From: Sphingomonas paeninsulae
GTDB taxonomy: Bacteria; Pseudomonadota; Alphaproteobacteria; Sphingomonadales; Sphingomonadaceae
Direction of reading: 5' to 3'
NCBI RefSeq assembly: GCF_003660165.1
Contig: NZ_CP032829.1
Location: 2,859,165 to 2,923,164, forward strand
Length of the DNA: 64,000 bases
In this document: positions 26,305 to 37,454 of the stretch, in pieces
Position numbering within the stretch: the first letter of the stretch is position 1
Layout of the letters: every line of letters begins with the position of its first letter
Notes under the pieces: generated by a model
What the model saw: the letters and a program-made list of their open reading frames with translations, nothing else
Database searches by the model: none
Told to the model about the DNA's origin: nothing
Position numbers and translations under genes: made by a program

Positions 26305-26871
26305 ATGATGCCAGTAGTTAGAGTGAACGATGCCACTTTCAGCAACCTAAGCACGCTGAAGACGTGGTTCGGAACCAAGACACCCAGCGATACAATTGAC
26401 CACATTGTCCGCGAGGCCATGGAACAGCTTGGCATCGAGCAGGACGATGAACCGGATGCCGTGGTCACAACCACCAGCGACGGCGCGATGGAGTTTGAGA
26501 AAGCGCCCGGCCTGACGTTCACAAAGCCGCTATCGGCGTTGATCAACGGTAAGGCCGTTCCAAGCCCTCGCTGGTCGTCAATGCTACTGACCATGCTTGC
26601 CCAGCTAAAGGCAAAAGGGTTCGATGGAGAAAAGCTGGTTCGCGAATTGCAGGTGCCCGCGAAAGCCGAACGATATGAAGAGGAAGGCTTCAAGTACCAC
26701 AGCGACTTGGGAATCTCGGTGCAAGGCCAGTCCGCTTCGGATGCATGGAAAGAGATCGACCGCCTTGCGAAAAAATGGGGAATTCCAGTCAAGATAGAAT
26801 TTTGGTGGAGGCAGAACGCCAAGGCTCAGTTTCCGGGGCGCACCGGAGTTCTTCGTTCGGGCGGTGCCTAA
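26305..26871 (+). CDS. Unknown protein with RHH/SeqA-like N-terminus
   Basis: 188 residues from ATG at 26305 (or ATG 26308), with GGAGG 5-8 bases upstream; the ATG at 26293 would place that ribosome site inside the gene. The first ~45 residues, VVRVNDATFSNLSTLKTWFG then TPSDTIDHIVREAMEQLG, have the strand-helix-helix pattern of a ribbon-helix-helix DNA-binding arm. The rest (SPRWSSMLLTMLAQLKAKG, EEEGFKYHSDLGISVQGQSASDAW, LAKKWGIPVKIEFWW) looks like a compact domain that I cannot name. Palindromes upstream suggest autoregulation. Position between an IS66 element and tRNA-Lys suggests island-type DNA. Function not assigned. Confidence 0.6.
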   Translation: MMPVVRVNDATFSNLSTLKTWFGTKTPSDTIDHIVREAMEQLGIEQDDEPDAVVTTTSDGAMEFEKAPGLTFTKPLSALINGKAVPSPRWSSMLLTMLAQLKAKGFDGEKLVRELQVPAKAERYEEEGFKYHSDLGISVQGQSASDAWKEIDRLAKKWGIPVKIEFWWRQNAKAQFPGRTGVLRSGGA

Positions 26872-27028
26872 CGCTGTGCAGCGCCTCGTTCCCTAGGGTG
26901 CGTGCGGGGCGTTGCTGTGAGGGGTTAGCTTTCAGCTGCGGTGCTAGAAATACGCTAGAGTGCAAACCGCGCAAGGCACCGGGCCTCTCGCGAAGGGCCG
27001 CTAAGCGGCTGTATTTACACGAAAACAA

Positions 27029-27104
<76 letters not shown>

Positions 27105-27155
27105 GCTTGTTGGGAAGTGGGCCGTTAGCAGCGACTTTCGAGATGTGCAACTGCT

Positions 27156-28262
27156 TCACGCGAAACCAGACCGGCTAGTTTTCCCATCACGCTCAATACT
27201 CATCAAAATACCGATACACATCAACACCGTGAGCATCGCCGTGCCGCCAAAACTAATTAGCGGCAGGGGGATGCCGACAACCGGCGCCAGGCCCATCACC
27301 ATCATCAGATTGATCGCCACGTAAAAGAATATCGTCGTCGTCAGCCCGGCCGCCGCCAGTCGACCAAAGCGGGTAGGGGCCTTCGCGGCTACGCGCAGAC
27401 CCCAGCGGCACAGCAGCAGGAACCCGGCGATGATCAGAACACCGCCTACCAGTCCCCATTCCTCTGCCATCGTTGCAAAGACGAAATCGGTATGGCCTTC
27501 GGGAAGATAGTCGAGATGGCTTTGGGTGCCGTTCAGAAACCCCTTGCCGAATATCCCGCCCGACCCGATCGCGATCTTCGACTGGGTGATATGGTAACCA
27601 GTCCCCAGCGGATCGCTTTCGGGGTCGAGAAACACCAGCACGCGGTTGCGCTGATAATCATGCATCTGCGACCAGGCGATCGGCAGTGCAGCCGCAAACA
27701 TCGCGGCGGCACTCACAAACAGTCGAATCGGAACACCGGCCAGAAACACGACGGTGATGCCCCCAGCAGCGATCATCGTTGCCGTGCCCAGATCCGGTTG
27801 CGTCAGGACGAGAAGGAACGGAAAGCCAATCAACACCGCAGGCGGCCAAAGCGCGTTGACGCCGCGTATCTCGCCCGCAGGCAGCATATCGTAAAAGCGT
27901 GCAACCGCTAGGATGATGGTCAGTTTCATCAGTTCGGACGGCTGCAAACGGATTATGCCAAGATCGAGCCAACGCCGACTGCCACCGCCCACCGCACCCA
28001 GCAGTTCGACCGCGAGCAGCAAGGCCAGCACCGCTGCAAATGCCGGGAACGCGCCTGCCTTCCACAGTCTCTCCGGAACGCGGCTGAGCATGAGCGCAAA
28101 GACGATGAACACAATGAAGTGAACACCCTGCGACAGCGCCCATGGCTTCAGATTCCCGCCAGCAGCCGAATAAAGCACAACCAGTCCGAACCCCACCAAG
28201 GCGAAGATCAGCGCAATGACGCCCCAACTGAAGGAACGCAGCGAGGCCGGGATCAGGCTCAT
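27156..28262 (-). CDS. rodA: RodA, SEDS peptidoglycan glycosyltransferase
   Basis: 368 residues from ATG at 28262 (MSLIPASLRSFSWG); further in-frame ATGs at 28292/28295 lie inside the end of mrdA and are less likely. About ten membrane spans. SEDS signatures: GGSRRWLDLGIIRLQPSELMK, RVLVFLDPESDPLGTGYHITQSKIAIGSGG, LPEGHTDFVFATMAEEWGL, LAPVVGIPLPLISFGGTAM. The Trp-Leu-Asp and HTDF regions contain the catalytic Asp. Polymerises lipid II glycan strands with PBP2 during side-wall growth. Last gene of the mreBCD-mrdA-rodA operon; mrdA ends 14 bases before it. Confidence 0.96.
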   Translation of the reverse strand: MSLIPASLRSFSWGVIALIFALVGFGLVVLYSAAGGNLKPWALSQGVHFIVFIVFALMLSRVPERLWKAGAFPAFAAVLALLLAVELLGAVGGGSRRWLDLGIIRLQPSELMKLTIILAVARFYDMLPAGEIRGVNALWPPAVLIGFPFLLVLTQPDLGTATMIAAGGITVVFLAGVPIRLFVSAAAMFAAALPIAWSQMHDYQRNRVLVFLDPESDPLGTGYHITQSKIAIGSGGIFGKGFLNGTQSHLDYLPEGHTDFVFATMAEEWGLVGGVLIIAGFLLLCRWGLRVAAKAPTRFGRLAAAGLTTTIFFYVAINLMMVMGLAPVVGIPLPLISFGGTAMLTVLMCIGILMSIERDGKTSRSGFA

Positions 28263-28275
28263 GACGTGGACCTCA

Positions 28276-30231
28276 TTAGGCTGTGTCCTCATCATTGTCA
28301 GTTGCCGTGGAAAGGGGCGCGACCGGAAGGGCGTACCCAGCCTCTTTTTTTGCCATCCGCGTGGCAATGTCGCCGCCCCACGTTTTTTCCTGTTCGACAA
28401 GAGTGGCCATCGCCTTCACCGGATCGAACAGATAAGTCATCGTATCGCGCGCAACCGGAGCCGCGACCGCCGCGCCAAAGCCACCATGTTCGATAATGAC
28501 CGACACGGCGTAACGCGGGCTGATAACGGGTGCAAAACCGACAAACAGCGAGTGATCGCGAAATTTCCACGGCAGCGCCGAATTGGACAATACCCCTGTC
28601 GCACGTTCCGACATCGTGATCCGCCGCACTTGCGCCGTTCCGGTCTTGCCGCCCATTTGTACGCCGGGAACCGGCAACTGCGCGACATGTCCGGTGCCAC
28701 CGCCATTCACGACGTTGCCCATCGCCTTTTGGACAAAGGCAAGGTGCTCGGGATTGATGCCGAGCGATGCGCCAGGATTATTGCGTCCCATCAAATGCGG
28801 CACCACGGCGTTTCCGCTGGCGATGCGCGCGGTCATGACTGCCAGTTGCATCGGGCTGACCAGCACATATCCCTGCCCGATCGAAGTATTAACCGTGTCG
28901 AATGTCGACCATTGCCTTTTGTATCGGCGCAACAGCCATTCGGGATCGGGTATCGTCCCATACCGCTGCGACGGCACCGGCAGAGGATATTCGGCTCCCA
29001 GACCCAGCTTTCGAAACATCGTCGCAAGCGGCATGATTCCCGCCATCTTGCCGAAATGGTAGAAATAAATGTCGCAACTCTGGATGATCGCGCGTTGGAG
29101 CGAAATCGGTCCATGCCCACGCCGCTTCGAACAATGGAATATCGCGTTTCCGACCCGGTACGATCCCGTGCAATTTATGCTCGTATTCGGGTCTATGCCC
29201 GCCTCCAGCAGCGCGAGCGATGTAGAGGGCTTGGATGTCGAACCCGGCGGATAAAGCCCCTGAAGCGCCTTGTTGACCAAGGGCAGGTGATCGTCACTGG
29301 TCAGCGCCGCATATTCGGCACGACCAATGCCATCGGAAAAACTGTTTGGGTCATAGGCTGGCATCGACGCCATAGCGAGGATGCCGCCCGTCAGCGTGTC
29401 GATGACCGTAACTGCCCCCGAATTTTCGCCCAGACGCCGTGCGGCATAGGCCTGAAGCCCGGCATCGATCGTCAGGTGCAATGTCTCACCCGGAATGTCA
29501 GGCCGGGTGGCAAGGTCGCGAACAAGCTTACCGCGCGCCGTAACCTCCGATCGACGTGCCCCCGGTGATCCACGCAAACGAGGCTCGAGGATCTTTTCGA
29601 TCCCGTCCTTGCCGATCTTATACCCCGGAGTCAGGTACAGCGGATCTCTGGTCTTCTTATAAGCCTCTGCCGAAGCCGCTCCGACATAACCGAGCAAATG
29701 GCCGACTGCTGCACCCTCGGGATAGTAACGCGCAAACCCCTGTGCCGGTACGACGCCGGGAAGGTCGGGCGCACGAATGCTGAGCGCGGCGAACTTTTCC
29801 CAGTCCAGATGTTCGGCGACCTGCACAGGCTGGAACCCCGACGATTTTTCGATATCGCGTTCGATGCGATCGCGGTCATCGCTGCTCAGGCCAAGCAAAT
29901 TGGTCAGCGTGTCGAGCGTCTTGTCCTGATCGACAAGCCTGTCGGGGATGATATCGACACGAAACACCGTCCGGTTGAGCGCGAGCGGCTTTCCGGCGCG
30001 GTCAACGATCCATCCCCGGCGTGGTGGGATGAGCGACAAATTGACCCGGTTGCTTTCGGCCAGCAGGGAATAGCGTTCATTCTCGAAGACCGAGAGATAG
30101 GTCATTCGCCCGGCAAGCAGCACACCAACACCAAGCTGCGCGCCACCAAGGAAGAAACTGCGGCGGGTGAAACTGAACTGCGCCTGCGCTTCCGAAACGC
30201 TGCGCTTGCCGAGGATCCAGTCGAACTTCAT
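28276..30231 (-). CDS. mrdA: Penicillin-binding protein 2 (transpeptidase)
   Basis: 651 residues. Short cytosolic start, one membrane span (~25-45: SFFLGGAQLGVGVLLAG), pedestal domain (RRGWIVDRAGKPLALN), then the class B transpeptidase domain: STSK at YPPGSTSKPSTS, SxN-equivalent QSCDIYFY, and KTG at GGKTGTAQV. Crosslinks peptidoglycan in the elongasome together with RodA and MreBCD. The gene starts 13 bases after mreD. C-terminus has a Thr/Asp-rich tail. Nothing unusual. Confidence 0.96.
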   Translation of the reverse strand: MKFDWILGKRSVSEAQAQFSFTRRSFFLGGAQLGVGVLLAGRMTYLSVFENERYSLLAESNRVNLSLIPPRRGWIVDRAGKPLALNRTVFRVDIIPDRLVDQDKTLDTLTNLLGLSSDDRDRIERDIEKSSGFQPVQVAEHLDWEKFAALSIRAPDLPGVVPAQGFARYYPEGAAVGHLLGYVGAASAEAYKKTRDPLYLTPGYKIGKDGIEKILEPRLRGSPGARRSEVTARGKLVRDLATRPDIPGETLHLTIDAGLQAYAARRLGENSGAVTVIDTLTGGILAMASMPAYDPNSFSDGIGRAEYAALTSDDHLPLVNKALQGLYPPGSTSKPSTSLALLEAGIDPNTSINCTGSYRVGNAIFHCSKRRGHGPISLQRAIIQSCDIYFYHFGKMAGIMPLATMFRKLGLGAEYPLPVPSQRYGTIPDPEWLLRRYKRQWSTFDTVNTSIGQGYVLVSPMQLAVMTARIASGNAVVPHLMGRNNPGASLGINPEHLAFVQKAMGNVVNGGGTGHVAQLPVPGVQMGGKTGTAQVRRITMSERATGVLSNSALPWKFRDHSLFVGFAPVISPRYAVSVIIEHGGFGAAVAAPVARDTMTYLFDPVKAMATLVEQEKTWGGDIATRMAKKEAGYALPVAPLSTATDNDEDTA

Positions 30232-30244
30232 CGTGCCAGTCTTA

Positions 30245-30763
30245 TCATCGAGCCAGTCTTACACGATCGAGGAAGGCACAGACACGGGCCACCAGCGGAA
30301 ATACCAGCGCAGACACCGCAATCTGCGGCAGGAGCAGGACAAAGGGCATAGCACCCCCGGTAATATGGGCGATGCCGAGTGCAAGCGTCAGCTCCGCCGC
30401 GATGGCGATTACGGCGATGCCCCAATCCTGCCAGTGATCCCGCCAGACGAAACGACTGTTGATGAGATCGATTGCAAGGAATGAAATTGTCCAGAGCGCC
30501 ATCGCCGAACCCAGCGGCTGACCACTGAAAATATCGTCGAACAGTCCCAGCGGAAGGGCAACCCAAACCGGCCAAAGGTCGTCACGCAGTAATCGCCAGC
30601 CCAGCAGCACCATGAAACCGAACGGCGGCAAAATCGGTGCCGTCGCAATTTCGGGGAGTAACGGAGCCAGTGAGGCGAGCATTACCGAACCAATCGGCAC
30701 CAATTGCCGTTCGAATGCGCCCGGTGGCGGTGCGAATGCCGATCTACGGCCCAGACCAATCAC
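30245..30763 (-). CDS. mreD: Rod-shape-determining protein MreD
   Basis: 172 residues, mostly hydrophobic with about five membrane spans (VMLASLAPLLPEIATAPILPPFGFMVLL; LPLGLFDDIFSGQPLGSAMALWTISFLAIDLI). The FDD(I/L)FSGQPLG segment is the typical MreD signature. Start overlaps the mreC stop by 4 bases. Inner-membrane partner of MreC in the elongation complex; poorly conserved overall, so the call leans on position as well. Confidence 0.9.
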   Translation of the reverse strand: MIGLGRRSAFAPPPGAFERQLVPIGSVMLASLAPLLPEIATAPILPPFGFMVLLGWRLLRDDLWPVWVALPLGLFDDIFSGQPLGSAMALWTISFLAIDLINSRFVWRDHWQDWGIAVIAIAAELTLALGIAHITGGAMPFVLLLPQIAVSALVFPLVARVCAFLDRVRLAR

Positions 30764-31641
30764 GGATTTCCCGTCGGCACAGATGGCAAATCGGGGGCAG
30801 GGGAGACGAACGCGGGCTCGACGGCCGCAAAATCGAGACGACGGGGATCGGCAAGCGGACGTGCAACGACCAGTTCGCGAGTGCGAATCGCGGCAAGCGC
30901 GACCGGAATATCCGGCGGATAAATCCCACCGGTGCCCGACGTCACGAATATGTCGCCCGGCTTGAATGGGTTTGTCGCCGCTTCCAGTGCGCGAATATCG
31001 AGGCCACCATCGCCACGACCCGTTGCCAGAGCAGGCAGTCCGTCGGAAAGACGCCGGACAGGCACCACATTGCCACCGTCGGTTATCAACAGGACACGTG
31101 ATGTAATACGGCCGACGGCGACAATCCGGCCCACCAAACCCTCTGACGTTCGTACCGGCTCACCATTTGCGACGCCTTGTGACGTCCCGGCCGACAGCGT
31201 CGCGTAACGACGGCTGCTCGCACCGGTCGACGCGATCAGCCGGGCCGTGACGATCGTGGTGCGATCACGTTCCACAAGTTTTAGCAGTTGCTTGAGCCGG
31301 ACGTTTTCACGCGCCATTGCCTGTGCTTCGATCAGCTTGGCATGGGCCCGCCGTAACTCGGTTTCCATCTCGTTATTTTTCGACCCGGCATCGATATAGG
31401 CAGAGACACCGTCCATGCCCGATCCGACGAGTTCCACGCCATTGCGACCGGCAATCGATATAGGCGATGTCAGATCGGCAAAGAACGACTGGATACCGGC
31501 ATGACCTTCCGGGTCGAACCGGGCTGTGAGGGCAAACAACAGCCCCAGAACAATGCCGATCACGGCGACGACATAACCTGCGAACAGGCCATATTGAGCG
31601 CGACGGGAAAATCCGGGGCGCCGGGAGGAGGGCGGCGCCAT
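30760..31641 (-). CDS. mreC: Rod-shape-determining protein MreC
   Basis: 293 residues: single N-terminal membrane span (~14-36, YGLFAGYVVAVIGIVLGLLF), a coiled-coil (~75-110, NNEMETELRRAHAKLIEAQ, then ENVRLKQLLKLVE), and a beta domain with SRRYATLSAGTSQGVANGEPV, GLVGRIVAVG, VTSGTGGIYPPDIPV. Periplasmic scaffold of the elongasome that activates PBP2. Ends in a Pro-rich tail. Begins 17 bases after mreB. Confidence 0.95.
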   Translation of the reverse strand: MAPPSSRRPGFSRRAQYGLFAGYVVAVIGIVLGLLFALTARFDPEGHAGIQSFFADLTSPISIAGRNGVELVGSGMDGVSAYIDAGSKNNEMETELRRAHAKLIEAQAMARENVRLKQLLKLVERDRTTIVTARLIASTGASSRRYATLSAGTSQGVANGEPVRTSEGLVGRIVAVGRITSRVLLITDGGNVVPVRRLSDGLPALATGRGDGGLDIRALEAATNPFKPGDIFVTSGTGGIYPPDIPVALAAIRTRELVVARPLADPRRLDFAAVEPAFVSPAPDLPSVPTGNP

Positions 31642-31658
31642 ATCGGGTCAGCCGTCCG

Positions 31659-32738
<1,080 letters not shown>

Positions 32739-32804
32739 TTATTCGGTGAAAATTCCGCTGCGGCCGGGTCGCGGGATGGGGTCGATTGGGCTACAGCACC
32801 ATCC

Positions 32805-34527
32805 ATGTCAATACGAAGGCTCCCCTCAACGCTCGTGAATCGCATCGCTGCGGGCGAAGTGGTAGAACGACCCGCCAGCGCGTTGAAAGAATTGGTGGAA
32901 AATGCGCTCGATGCAGGGGCCATGCGAATCGCCGTGCGCCTCACCGCTGGAGGCATCGAAGGGATTGAAGTGACCGACGACGGTCATGGTATGATTGCGA
33001 GCGATATCGAACTGGCGCTGGAACGGCACGCCACGTCGAAATTGCCCGATGACGCCATCGAAATGGTCTCCACACTTGGCTTTCGCGGAGAAGCTTTGCC
33101 CTCGATCGCAAGCGTCGCCCGCCTGACGATCGAAAGCCGGCCTCACGATGGTGAGGGCTGGTCGCGAACGGTCGATAATGGGGCGCTGGTGAACGAAGGC
33201 CCCGCCGCGCTGCCGCCTGGAACGCGCGTGCGGATCAGCGGGCTGTTCGCGAATATTCCCGCCCGTCGCAAATTCCTCCGTACTTCCCGCAGCGAATATG
33301 CCGCCTGCATCGATGTCATGAAGCGGCTCGCAATGGCCCGCCCGGACATTGCATTTTCGGTCGAGCACGATGGCAGACGGACCTTGTCGCTTCAGCCAGA
33401 GGGGCAGGGGGAGCGTGTGGCTGCGCTGACCGATCGCCAGCTTATCGAAAACAGCGTCCCTATCGATCTGGAGCGTGAAGGCATTCGGCTTGGCGGCGTG
33501 GCAGGATTGCCGACTTTCAATCGCGGCATTGCCGATCACCAGTTCCTGTTCGTCAACGGTCGCCCGGTGAAGGACCGCGTCCTTATCGGCGCAGTGCGCG
33601 GTGCCTATTCGGACATGTTAGCGCGCGATAGGCACGCGGTTGTTGCACTTTTCCTCGATATTCCGTCCGGTGAAGTCGATATTAACGTCCATCCCGCCAA
33701 AACAGAGGTCCGTTTTCGCGATCCCGGCCTCGTTCGCGGCCTCATCATCGGCGGACTGCGCGCCGCTCTCGACAGCGTCGGCCACCGCAGCCAACCCCGC
33801 CCCTCCGCCGCTGCCCTGGGCGCATGGACCTCCGAACCCCCTCTCCCCAGCGCAACATTCTGTCTGGGATCGCACCGCAACCTTCACCCCACCCCCTCCG
33901 ATGGCCCGCGCCGAAACCGCTTTTGCGCCAGCACCCGAATCCACTTCGTTCCCAATGGGCGTCGCGCGCGGTCAGGTCGCCGCCACCTATATCGTTGCCG
34001 AAGCGGAAGACGGGCTGGTCATCGTCGATCAACACGCCGCCCACGAACGTCTCGTCCTCGAACGGATGCGAAAAGCGACTGCTAGCGGCGGCGTTTCGAT
34101 GCAGCCTCTGCTGCTGCCCGAAGTCGTCGAACTTGAAGAAACTGCCTGCGATCGCCTTGAAGCCCGCGCACCCGAACTTGTGGCATTCGGCCTCGACCTC
34201 GAACGCTTCGGTCCCGGCGCGATGCTGGTACGGGGCGTTCCGGCGATGCTGGGGCAAGCCGATGTCAAAGGTCTCGTCACCGATCTGGCCGACGAACTAG
34301 CCGCGTTCGGCGAAGCACTATCCCTGAAAGAGCGCATCGACGCCGTTGCTGGGACAATGGCCTGCCATGGATCGGTAAGGGCAGGGCGTATCCTGTCGGT
34401 CGCCGAAATGAACGCGCTACTGCGTGAGATGGAAGTCACGCCCCATTCGGGGCAGTGCAATCACGGTCGCCCGACCTGGGTGAAGCTGGCTCATGGTGAT
34501 ATTGAAAAACTTTTCGGGAGACGATGA
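32805..34527 (+). CDS. mutL: DNA mismatch repair endonuclease MutL (frame broken near 33837-33848)
   Basis: ATG at 32805 ([23 protein letters not shown]). N-terminal GHKL ATPase: [40 protein letters not shown]. The frame fails inside the Pro-rich linker and continues one frame later with [20 protein letters not shown] and the endonuclease motif [12 protein letters not shown], which fits DQHAx2Ex4E, ending at [10 protein letters not shown]. The C5 (33837-33841) and C4 (33845-33848) runs are the likely sites: one extra C in each, or one C fewer overall, joins both halves. Cytosolic partner of MutS. Given intact domains on both sides, a read error is likelier than real loss. Confidence 0.9.
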
Positions 34528-34569
34528 TTTTGGCGCACTCCATGATTCCTGTTCACGGAACTTCACTTC

Positions 34570-35112
34570 TTGGCTGAGGTAGTCGCCGTTTCCCGGCAGC
34601 AACGCCATCTGGTGACCAAGGACGTCGTTGATTCAGTCCAACTGCTCGCGGGTCGGGGGATCCAGGGTGATGCTCATCTTGGTGAAATGACAAAGCACCG
34701 TCACCGCGCCCGGCGCCATCCTACAGCACCAAATCTGCGGCAGGTGCACCTGATCCACGCCGAACTTTTCGAGGAGCTTGCCGAAAAGGGATTCAGCGTA
34801 AAGCCGGGTCAGATGGGCGAAAACATCACGACGCGGCAGATCGACTTGCTTGCGCTTTCTAAGGGAACGCGATTGGTGCTGGGTGATGAGGCTGTCATCG
34901 AACTCACTGGCCTGCGCAATCCATGTATCTTGCTCGACAAACTTATGCTCGGTCTGATGAAAGCCGTATTGGGTCGCGATTTGGCGGGCGAACTCATCCG
35001 CAAGGCAGGGGTCATGTCGATCGTCATAGTGGGAGGAATGGTGCGAACCGATGATCCCATTACTGTCATCCTGCCCGATGGACCGCACGTGCCGCTCGAA
35101 CCAGTCGAGTGA
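34570..35112 (+). CDS. MOSC-domain protein
   Basis: 180 residues from a TTG at 34570; no ATG exists in frame after the upstream stop at 34543, so a TTG (or CTG at 34549) start is required. MOSC domain pieces: GRGIQGDAHLGEMTKHRHR, RQVHLIHAELFEELAEKGF, VKPGQMGENITTRQIDLLAL, and the conserved Cys in TGLRNPCILLDKL. The family transfers sulfur or binds the molybdenum cofactor; YiiM-like members reduce N-hydroxylated compounds. Cytosolic. Overlaps the next gene by 4 bases. Confidence 0.85.
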   Translation: MAEVVAVSRQQRHLVTKDVVDSVQLLAGRGIQGDAHLGEMTKHRHRARRHPTAPNLRQVHLIHAELFEELAEKGFSVKPGQMGENITTRQIDLLALSKGTRLVLGDEAVIELTGLRNPCILLDKLMLGLMKAVLGRDLAGELIRKAGVMSIVIVGGMVRTDDPITVILPDGPHVPLEPVE

Positions 35113-35636
35113 TTGCCCCGATCATCGTTACAGCTTTGATGGGGGCCCACGACTTCGCAGCATTGGATACCCTACGACGCGCGCACTTTCCACCCGAGCG
35201 CAACGTCCTGCGCGCACACCTTACGATGTTTCACCACCTGCCTCCATCGGTCGGGCATGAACTGACGGGACTGTTGCAGGACGAGGCCCGGGGGAACTCT
35301 CCGCAAGCGAGACTTGCGAGCCTTATCAATCTCGGCGGGGGTGTTGCATTCAGTGTGGACAGCTCCGAACTCGAGGACATTCGCGCGCGCATTGCTGATC
35401 GATTTGCGTCGATGCTGATGCCGCAGGATCGCAATGCGTGGCGCCCGCACGTAACGATTCAGAACAAGGTAAAGCCGCCTGAAGCGCGCGCGCTAGTCGA
35501 CAAACTGTCGATCGACTTTCGCCCGCGCTCCCTGACGCTCTTGGGCCTCGCCGCATTCTATTATCGCGGCGGGCTCTGGGAGCCGATTGCGGCATTTGCG
35601 TTCGGTACCGGGCGCAAGATCACCGCACCGATCTAA
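35109..35636 (+). CDS. 2H phosphoesterase (2'-5' RNA ligase / cyclic phosphodiesterase family)
   Basis: 175 residues from GTG at 35109, overlapping the MOSC stop (GTGA). The two HxTx motifs that define the 2H family are visible: HLTM (in [11 protein letters not shown]) and HVTI (in [10 protein letters not shown]). Such enzymes open 2',3'-cyclic phosphates or ligate 2'-5' ends on RNA or nucleotides. Cytosolic. Its stop codon overlaps that of the convergent leuA gene, leaving no room for a terminator between them. Confidence 0.85.
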   Translation: MIAPIIVTALMGAHDFAALDTLRRAHFPPERNVLRAHLTMFHHLPPSVGHELTGLLQDEARGNSPQARLASLINLGGGVAFSVDSSELEDIRARIADRFASMLMPQDRNAWRPHVTIQNKVKPPEARALVDKLSIDFRPRSLTLLGLAAFYYRGGLWEPIAAFAFGTGRKITAPI

Positions 35637-37294
35637 ACCCCGTTTGCCGCTCCAAGCACAGCGCGAACGCTGGCCGTTGCGACGTCGGCGTCGATACCCA
35701 CACCGAACACCGTTTTACCTGCGGCCGTTCGACATTCTACATAAGCTGCGGCCTGCGCATCGCTGCCACCGCTGAGGGCATGTTCGCTGAAATCGACCAC
35801 ATCAAGTTCGATCCCGCATTGCTCTTTTAAAGCGGCGATCACACTCGAAATCAGGCCATTACCGCGCCCACTCACCCATCGTTCGACGCCATCCACAGTG
35901 ATTCTACCGACGAAAATGCGGTCACCGTTGCTTGCGCGGGTTTCCTCATAGTCGCCGAGCATGAAACGCTGTGGCCCTTCAAGATGATAAGCGGTCTGGA
36001 ACGCCCCCCAGATATCGGCCGCATGAAGTTCGCGGCTGTTTTCATCGGCCAGCGCCTGCACATGACGGCTGAGGTCACCCTGCATTCGCTTCGGCAGTTT
36101 CAGGCCCTTATCCTGTTCCAGCACCCAGGCGACGCCGCCCTTGCCCGACTGCGAATTAACGCGGATCACAGCTTCGTAACTGCGACCCAGATCGGCAGGG
36201 TCGATCGGCAGATAGGGCACTTCCCAGAACTGGTCGTTACGTTGTTCCTGAACGACGAAACCTTTTTTGATCGCGTCCTGATGACTGCCGGAGAACGCAG
36301 TGAAAACCAGATCACCGACGTAAGGCTGGCGCGGGTGGGTAGCGATGCCGGTGCAATATTCGACGGTCTTTACCACACTGTCTATATCCGAAAAGTCCAG
36401 ACCCGGATCGACGCCCTGCGTATAAAGATTGAGCGCAACCGTAACCAGATCGACATTGCCCGTGCGTTCGCCATTGCCCAACAAGCAGCCCTCGACGCGA
36501 TCGGCACCGGCCATCAGTCCTAGTTCGGTCGCGGCAACGCCGGTCCCACGATCATTATGCGCGTGCAGGCTGATGACCACGGAATCACGGTTGGGAATAT
36601 TACGGCCGAACCATTCGATCTGGTCGGCATATATATTTGGGGTCGCGCACTCGACTGTCGCGGGCAGGTTGAAGATAATCGGTTTTTCAGGCGTTGGGCG
36701 CAGGACATCCATCACAGATTCACAGACTTCCAGACTGAAATCGAGTTCGGCGGTAGAGAATGTCTCGGGGCTATATTCGAAACTCCAATCAGTTTCGGGG
36801 CGTTTCGCTGCTTCGTCGCGAACGATCATCGCACCTTCGATGGCGATTTGTTTGATCTGCTGTCGATCCATACCGAAAACGATCTTGCGCCAGGCTGGTG
36901 AAACGGCATTGTACAAGTGAACGATCGCACGCGGCGCACCCTCCAACGATTTGAAGCTGGTTTCGATGAGGTCACGGCGCGACTGTGTCAGTATCTGGAT
37001 TGTCACGTCATCCGGAATTGTCCCACTGCGGACCAGACCACTGATAAAGTCAAATTCGACCGCACCAGCGCTCGGAAACCCGACTTCGATCTCCTTAACA
37101 CCGAGGCGCACCAACATATCGAAAAAGCGCTGCTTCTTCTCGCTGTCCATCGGGTCGATAAGGGCCTGATTGCCGTCGCGCATATCGGTCGAAAGCCAGC
37201 GCGGCGCGCGGGTGATCGTTTTCGAAGGCCATTGCCGATCCGGCAAATCTATCTGGGGGAAAGGTCGGTATTTTACAGATGGGTCGCGCAGCAT
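35633..37294 (-). CDS. leuA: 2-isopropylmalate synthase
   Basis: 553 residues, the longer LeuA type found in many Alphaproteobacteria and Actinobacteria. Catalytic TIM barrel: [63 protein letters not shown] (His-His metal ligands and GNGERTGN, read in parts); C-terminal leucine-sensing domain with [17 protein letters not shown] and [14 protein letters not shown]. Joins acetyl-CoA with 2-oxoisovalerate, first step of leucine synthesis, feedback inhibited by leucine. A Leu-rich leader peptide and hairpins upstream (37334-37420) indicate transcriptional or translational attenuation. Confidence 0.97.
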   Translation of the reverse strand: MLRDPSVKYRPFPQIDLPDRQWPSKTITRAPRWLSTDMRDGNQALIDPMDSEKKQRFFDMLVRLGVKEIEVGFPSAGAVEFDFISGLVRSGTIPDDVTIQILTQSRRDLIETSFKSLEGAPRAIVHLYNAVSPAWRKIVFGMDRQQIKQIAIEGAMIVRDEAAKRPETDWSFEYSPETFSTAELDFSLEVCESVMDVLRPTPEKPIIFNLPATVECATPNIYADQIEWFGRNIPNRDSVVISLHAHNDRGTGVAATELGLMAGADRVEGCLLGNGERTGNVDLVTVALNLYTQGVDPGLDFSDIDSVVKTVEYCTGIATHPRQPYVGDLVFTAFSGSHQDAIKKGFVVQEQRNDQFWEVPYLPIDPADLGRSYEAVIRVNSQSGKGGVAWVLEQDKGLKLPKRMQGDLSRHVQALADENSRELHAADIWGAFQTAYHLEGPQRFMLGDYEETRASNGDRIFVGRITVDGVERWVSGRGNGLISSVIAALKEQCGIELDVVDFSEHALSGGSDAQAAAYVECRTAAGKTVFGVGIDADVATASVRAVLGAANGV

Positions 37295-37333
37295 TTTGAT
37301 CTCGCATCGCTTCGAGTGAGGTTGGGATTTTGA

Positions 37334-37420
37334 CCCTTAAGTCGCGATGTGCGCCATGCGCACGACAGTTCGCGCCTAAGGGCGCGTAAGTCGAAGGAGC
37401 AGGGAGCGAAGGCTGTGCAT
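37334..37420 (-). promoter_or_regulatory. leuA leader / attenuator with alternative hairpins
   Basis: Reading leftward: the leader peptide gene (37420-37376), then a hairpin CGCGCC-TAAG-GGCGCG (37371-37386) whose loop includes the leader stop codon, then GTGCGC-CAT-GCGCAC (37349-37363). A competing long stem pairs 37377-37382 with 37334-37339 (6 bp) and 37370-37374 with 37043-type equivalent 37343-37347 (5 bp), enclosing the second hairpin. The long stem and the first hairpin share bases, so only one can form, as in classical attenuators. No long T run follows, so the effect may be on translation or Rho access. Confidence 0.65.
37376..37420 (-). CDS. leuL: Leucine leader peptide (14 residues)
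   Basis: MHSLRSLLLRLTRP then TAG: five Leu codons (CTT, CTG, CTC, CTT, CTT) in 14, three of them consecutive, located 82 bases upstream of leuA on the same strand with the stop codon inside a hairpin. This is the expected form of a leucine attenuator peptide. The ribosome site upstream is weak. Too short for standard gene finders. Confidence 0.75.
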   Translation of the reverse strand: MHSLRSLLLRLTRP

Positions 37421-37454
37421 AACGCTGCTAATAGCCCGCGTCATGCCGTCCTGT

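Noticed and set aside
28216..29568. 450-codon rightward frame inside mrdA
   Set aside because: Antisense shadow of PBP2 with very basic composition.
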